Source: Erythrophleum ivorense (Eukaryota > Streptophyta > Magnoliopsida > Fabales > Fabaceae). From it: a stretch of 64,000 nucleotides of DNA. A program made the position numbers and the translations under genes. How positions within the stretch are numbered: the first letter of the stretch is position 1; each line of letters opens with the position of its first letter. This document shows positions 59,456 to 64,000 of the stretch, in pieces. Location: NCBI GenBank assembly GCA_026724425.1, contig JAIUCV010000009.1, positions 15,201,294 to 15,265,293 of the forward strand, read 5' to 3'. The notes under the pieces were generated by a model. It was given only the letters and a program-made list of their open reading frames with translations. It was not told where the DNA came from and made no database searches.

Positions 59456-59718
59456 AGACTTAGAAAATTTTCAGGATTTTAGAAATTTGAGCAATTTATG
59501 GTTGTTATATGAATTTTGTGGGTTTAATTTAAACTATTAGATAATAAAAAAATTACATTATGTATTTAGTGAATTTCATGAGTTCAGTGGATTTAAAATT
59601 TTAATGGGAATGAAGGCATAATATCAAAATTGAATATTATATATAAACAAATTTACAAAATCGAGGAGTGGGTCATCTGTCCCCCTCGCCATAATGTGGC
59701 TCCACCATTGCTTGCAAG

Positions 59719-60585
59719 AACTACAAACTACCATGCATGTTGTGATGGCTTCTTTTGTTTATGTGGTATTAAGTGCATGATACATAATTATCTCTTATCC
59801 TTGAAATGATGTTTTCATCAAAGATGACTAGAGATTCCTTTTATGTGCCAATTAGTTAATTTGTTATTTATCTTTTTGCTAATAAAACATCCTTCTCCCA
59901 ATTAGAATTTATTTAATAATATTTAAGTAATTTAGAATAAACTAAAAGGATATTAGAAAAATAATTAAGAATTAATTTATGACTAAATAAAGGATATTTA
60001 GTGATTTTTATATTTATTAAATATAAAGAAATTTTTTTGGCAATTTCTAGGATTTAATAAGCATTTTTTAGAATTTTCATGAATTAATTGAAATTTGTCA
60101 TACTTAGGAAATTAGAAAAAATAATGAAATAAATACTTAGAAAATTATATTCTAGAATTTCTAAGGCCAAAAATACCATAGAAATATAAGAAAAACATTT
60201 GGTGAATAAAAGCTTCTAGATAAAATACCTAAAACTTATAATTTTAGCTAGGACTAAAGAATAAATTTTAGCATGGTCAAAATATAATTTTGAGAGTGAG
60301 ACGAGTTAGAAATTTTAATATACAATTTTTTATAATTGGTAATAATTTTTATACTTAGTATTAACTAAGTTAAGATAGAATTTTATTTGCTAATGTAGGT
60401 CAATTTACTAACTTTGCTTAGAAGGTAGAACATTATGCTGAAAAGAAGGAGAAATGTAAATCTAGGTAGAAACAAAACGTACATTGCCTTAAATTGCCTC
60501 TCACATCATTGAACCCCTTAATTCTGCTCCATCAAAGCATAAATAGATAGATAGATAGAGAGAGAGAGGGGAGAGGGAGAGAGAG
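59719..60585. other. Gene-free spacer
   Basis: AT-rich with no gene seen. It ends in a (GATA)n(GA)n microsatellite (about 60543-60585) that abuts LTR G. Confidence 0.5.
60543..60585. repeat. (GATA)n(GA)n microsatellite at the edge of LTR G
   Basis: Four GATA units are followed by interrupted GA alternation up to the base before TGTAACACC of LTR G. Confidence 0.9.
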
Positions 60586-61997
60586 TGTAACACCATATAT
60601 TTCTAACTCATTTCATAGCATTTTCATGCTTGACAACATATATTTCATGAAGGAAGTAAGAAAAATTTATTAAAATAATACATTATTTGGCATTGTGTCA
60701 CGTATAAAAATTTCATTCGGTGTCACGTAGACCATGTGAGCTCATAAAATATATTTTGATATTTAATTACATGAATACAACTCATTTACATCATCAAAAG
60801 TAGCTTACATATCAAGGAACTCAATGGGAAGCTCAAAATACACACATTCATTTTTTGCCAGATTTATCCCCTTTATCATGAATTCTTACCATTTTGGAAA
60901 GCTACAAATGTCTACTTTATGTTAAAAATATGTTCAAACTATAACACCTAACATAGAGGATGTTTGACATATGAAATGGTTCAAAGGTCAGGCTATCCAT
61001 TGGTGTTGTCACAGAATTCTGTAACAAACTTAAAAAATGTCCAATGAATCTTAAAAAAATCCAATCCATGTAAATGATACTAATATAAAAATCTGTGGAT
61101 GTTAGATAGGGGGAAAAAATAACTCCAGACCAGTTCAAGCTTGCCCAGATCTCAAAATCTAATCAAACAGTAACTGAGGTCAGGTGAAGTTCCTTATACT
61201 GGATAGATTCTTTGAAAATTCATATCTCCCTCTCTAGACATCCAAATGAAGTGCTTCTAGTTGATACAAGTCACTGGGAATGTCTAGTTTCTTTGTATAA
61301 AATTTCATGAAAATTGGATCTTATTTGAGCCTTGTGTGATAGATTTTATTTTCGGACCAAGTGAACAGTGCATCAGACCAAAATTAGAAAATTTGCCAAC
61401 TTTGAAAATTCATCAAATATTTTGTAGACCTTAAAAAATTATGTTCTTTAGTTTTTCAAAAATCTCTTAATAAGCTCTAATTGTATGTCAAATCTCAGAT
61501 CAAGAGGAGCGCATTTGGATAAAAAGTGATTCAATTATGGTCAGTTTTAGCTCCATATAGGATACCAAAATGTCCAAATGGCTTTCCTTGGGGTTTGGCA
61601 CCTTTTGGGTAAGTCTAAAAGCATAATTAGGACTTGCGTGAGCTATCCAAATGGTGCCAACCCTCATACGTCTCATTTTGGCCATCTCATCCACACTTAT
61701 ACACAATTCCATAATGTCATCCAAGAAGCTCATTTACCAAAACATGTTCAAATCACATTCTAATGGTCACATAACATATTCTCTCATTCATACATAACAT
61801 AGTATCATAATTACATGTGTTCATGATATCATGATACATATACATTCATGGATTACATTATTTGCCAATTGTATGGTTTCAAAGTAACAAAATTCAAGTA
61901 TTTTGTTGTCATCCTCTCATCCTCAAGGTGGTTAGCTTCCATTACCTTGCTATTTTGGTCCACCTAGCATGTTAGAACATTGGAGAGGAGGGGATGA

Positions 61998-62010
61998 GAT
62001 TCAAAGAATC
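61998..62010. promoter_or_regulatory. LTR dyad GATTC-AAA-GAATC (copy in G)
   Basis: The family dyad with an AAA spacer, as in B and J. Confidence 0.5.
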
Positions 62011-62881
62011 CCAATAGCTTATCTCCCATTCAATCATACATAATGGATACAAACAAGTCTCATAAAATGCATGTATAGTCATGTTAGCATGTGCAAACAT
62101 TCAAGAGGCATTTTCATCATTTGAGAAAGTCATATATAATGTACAAAGGCTTGCCAAGCAAGTAGATTAGCTCACCCAATTTCTTGTGGATGTTGGACTT
62201 GCCTCAGCCATTCTTTAAAGGCATTCTTAGACTCAACCATGCTCTTGGGAGTCCATCTTACTTTTGGGAGGCTCTTTGCTTTGTCTCAACTAATTTTAAG
62301 AGTTCTTGGCTCATCCTTACCATGGCTAAGGGTTTTTAGCCTCACCACACTCAAGCAAACCCAAGCACACATTATAAACATCATATAAAACATAATATGT
62401 CATCATAAAACTATGGCATGTGAAATCATGCTATCATACTTTTCATAACTTGAAAATACACATACACACATTCTAAGACAATCTAAGCACATATCCATGC
62501 ATGAGAGAAGGTGGAAAGAGCTACCTTGGAAGCAATTACACACTTTTTCCCTTGAATCTCCCTTCCTTGCTTTGGTCACACACACAAAAGTGTGGGAAAG
62601 ATTTCTCTTGGCCTAGACACAATTTATGGAAGCTAATTGGGTTTATGGACTCAATTCTAAGGCCATAAAATTTGCTTAAACACTAGCTTAGTCTACAACC
62701 TCATTATGATTCCATAATTGTACCTAATGAAGCAACATCCTTCAAATAAATTCTAGGCTCTATTATTTCCTTTCAAATATGATTCTTGACTCATTTTAAG
62801 CCTCTTGGAGTCGTCACACAATCAAAACCAAAAGCCTAGCTATATGTTGCTTCTTTAGGTCATATTATAGAGCACAAGGCA

Positions 62882-64000
62882 TGTAACATCCAGTCCCTCC
62901 ATAAACGTGAGAAACATAATGTTCAGTTTCTCTGTAAACGTAAGAAATGAGCCAGATACAAAAGGAAGTCCTCGAAATAGAAGGGATTGGGGCCAACTAA
63001 AATTAGGATAAAATTTTAAATAATAGAAAATGAGGACTTGAGCCTTAAGTTGCCCAAAAATCGAGATATGAGTGATTCGAAAAATTTGTCGAAAGGCCAG
63101 TGGCATTTTCATAAATAAGTAAAATTTTTGGAAAACATACAGAAGGGCTTTTTAAAATGAAAGTTTTGAGTCCTTCAGAGTTCTCAGAGGCCCTGAAAAT
63201 CATAGGAAGCCTCGGGACTGGTAAAGACCCTCCGGTGTAATTTTTTCAATATCAGTTGACTTAAACTTTGAAGATTCATTCATGAGGGTTTTAGCTCCGA
63301 TTTGAGTGATTCCAAAGTCATTTTATTAAATTGGGAACCTATTTGTTATGATGGAAAAGACGGTTCTAAAAAAGGAGCTAAAACGAAGGAGAAATGAAAA
63401 TGTAAAGAATGAAGGGCAAAATGGAAATTATAAGAATTCTTGAAGCTTCTTAGACTCTCTCCATTTCTCATGTTTCTTCTCCTTTATTTGTCCGACCTTC
63501 TTGCTGCCCTGAGACAAAAAAACATTCTGCTCTTCTAGGCGCCCCAAGTGAAGAAGAAAAAGGAGAGAAAATTCAAGCCAAAGGTAAGGAAATTTCTTGG
63601 TTTTTTATGCTTCACCTTGGCTAACCTCTTCTTCCCTTTTTCCTTCTTCTTCTCCATGATTTTTTTGAAGTTTTGAGAGCTATTTTGAAGGGAGAACAGA
63701 GGAGAAATTTCGAAAATCAAGTAAGGAGGCCAAAGAAGGCAAAGAGCAAGCAAAGAAAAGCAAAAAAACAAGGTAAAACTTCCATTCTTTGGTAGTTTCT
63801 TCCTTCCCCTTCCTCTTGCACGAATTTGGCCACTATGAGCCCAATTCTTAGGGGCTATTTTCTATCTAATTCATGGAGAGATTAGGGGTTTTAGGTGGCA
63901 AGGATTAAAAATGAAATAATAGAATCAAGAAAGGAGCATTAGGAAACAAGATAGAATTATTGGGGATCTAAATGCTCCCTTACAAATATGACTTTATATG
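62882..64000 (+). mobile_element. LTR H (5' part; runs off the window)
   Basis: It starts TGTAACATCCAG at 62882, directly after AGGCA, its probable target site. It resembles the first part of LTR F (TTGAGTGATTCCAAAG near 47791 in F and near 63303 in H) and is therefore the same subfamily in the same sense. The remaining 2.5 kb or so would lie outside. The 63535-63771 frame on the minus strand looks like chance. Confidence 0.8.

Larger units (their letters stand above)
56579..59509 (-). mobile_element. Solo LTR D
   Basis: In plus-strand order it begins TGTAACACCATAATG at 56579 and probably ends TTGTTATA at 59509 (family TTGTTACA with one change, as in the start of E). The length, 2931 bp, is close to the 2905 bp of E. 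The flanks TAAAT and TGAAT differ at one base. The GCTATAGC-type repeats at its right end mirror those at the left end of E. It lies inside a hAT-like MITE. Confidence 0.78.
55746..59710. mobile_element. hAT-like MITE split by solo LTR D
   Basis: The left end reads CAATGGTAGAATTAGGATT and the complement of the right end reads CAATGGTGGAGCCACATTA, resembling the CAGTGGCGGAGCCAG ends of plant hAT MITEs. Both ends are flanked by an identical 8-bp CTTGCAAG (55738-55745, 59711-59718), the target length of hAT elements. Without D it is about 1.0 kb. No transposase frame, so non-autonomous. Confidence 0.82.
60586..64000 (-). mobile_element. LTR G (partial; split by LTR H)
   Basis: In plus-strand order it begins TGTAACACCATATATTTC at 60586. 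It matches LTR B closely (shared TTTCATTCGGTGTCACG and GAGCTC segments, dyad at 61998-62010). At 62881 it is interrupted by H in opposite orientation. The rest of G must lie beyond the right edge of the window. Confidence 0.8.

Noticed and set aside
63535..63771. A 78-residue Lys/Phe-rich frame
   Set aside because: Inside LTR H, antisense to its purine-rich leader; composition explains it.
1..64000. tRNA, rRNA or microRNA genes
   Set aside because: I scanned for tRNA arm motifs and rRNA cores and saw none. Long hairpins exist but are transposon-sized; a covariance-model search would be needed to exclude small ncRNAs.

Overview
The window is AT-rich nuclear DNA from a flowering plant, probably a woody eudicot. 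Three things point there: GT-AG introns in a plant-type ammonium transporter relic, LTR retrotransposons with the plant initiator-tRNA-Met primer site (TGGTATCAGAGC), and many poly-A/T tracts and CT/TA microsatellites. I cannot name the species. I find no intact protein-coding gene. The only host-gene sequence recognised is a broken AMT2-subfamily (MEP-type) ammonium transporter, three exons on the minus strand at 30844-33767. It carries an internal deletion, two single-base frameshifts and a His-to-Arg change at a pore histidine.

Almost everything else is nested mobile DNA. The dominant family is a set of very long LTRs (2.8-3.7 kb), present as solo LTRs and fragments. I label them A-K. Eight can be bounded by eye (A-F, H and K, with H running off the window). 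A, B, C, E and K have exact 5-bp target-site duplications: CCTAA, ATTAC, CATAT, CTTCC and AGTAT. Those of D and F are imperfect. The sense strand is inferred from a TATA box followed by GTGGCG: A, B, C, D, G, I and J read on the minus strand, and E, F, H and K on the plus strand. Nine copies share a GATTC-NNN-GAATC dyad. A decayed Ty3/gypsy body (gag, CCHC knuckle, protease, RT, RNase H, start of integrase) lies on the minus strand at 14990-20103, broken by LTR fragment J.

Layout. 1-1399: gene-free. 1400-6782: long inverted-repeat element LIR1 with solo LTR A in one arm. 7581-10578: LIR2 with a tandem TRIM-like array in one arm. 10579-14989: nothing recognised. 14990-20103: gypsy remnant. 20106-22007: second TRIM array, half of it inverted. 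22008-28935: LTR I with solo LTR B inside it. 29459-29967: copia-type LTR with its primer site. 30844-33767: AMT pseudogene. 33768-37844: quiet, with one small MITE. 37845-42405: LIR3 with solo LTR C in one arm. 44540-45385: cluster of palindromes. 46189-55588: LTR K containing LTR F containing LTR E. 55746-59710: hAT-like MITE containing solo LTR D. 60586-64000: LTR G split by inverted LTR H, which runs off the window.

The genes do not work together. What the window preserves is an order of insertions: K before F before E; LIR1, LIR2 and LIR3 before their retroelements; the hAT MITE before D; I before B. Short ORFs inside the LTRs look like chance frames. All identities come from reading motifs by eye, without alignment software.
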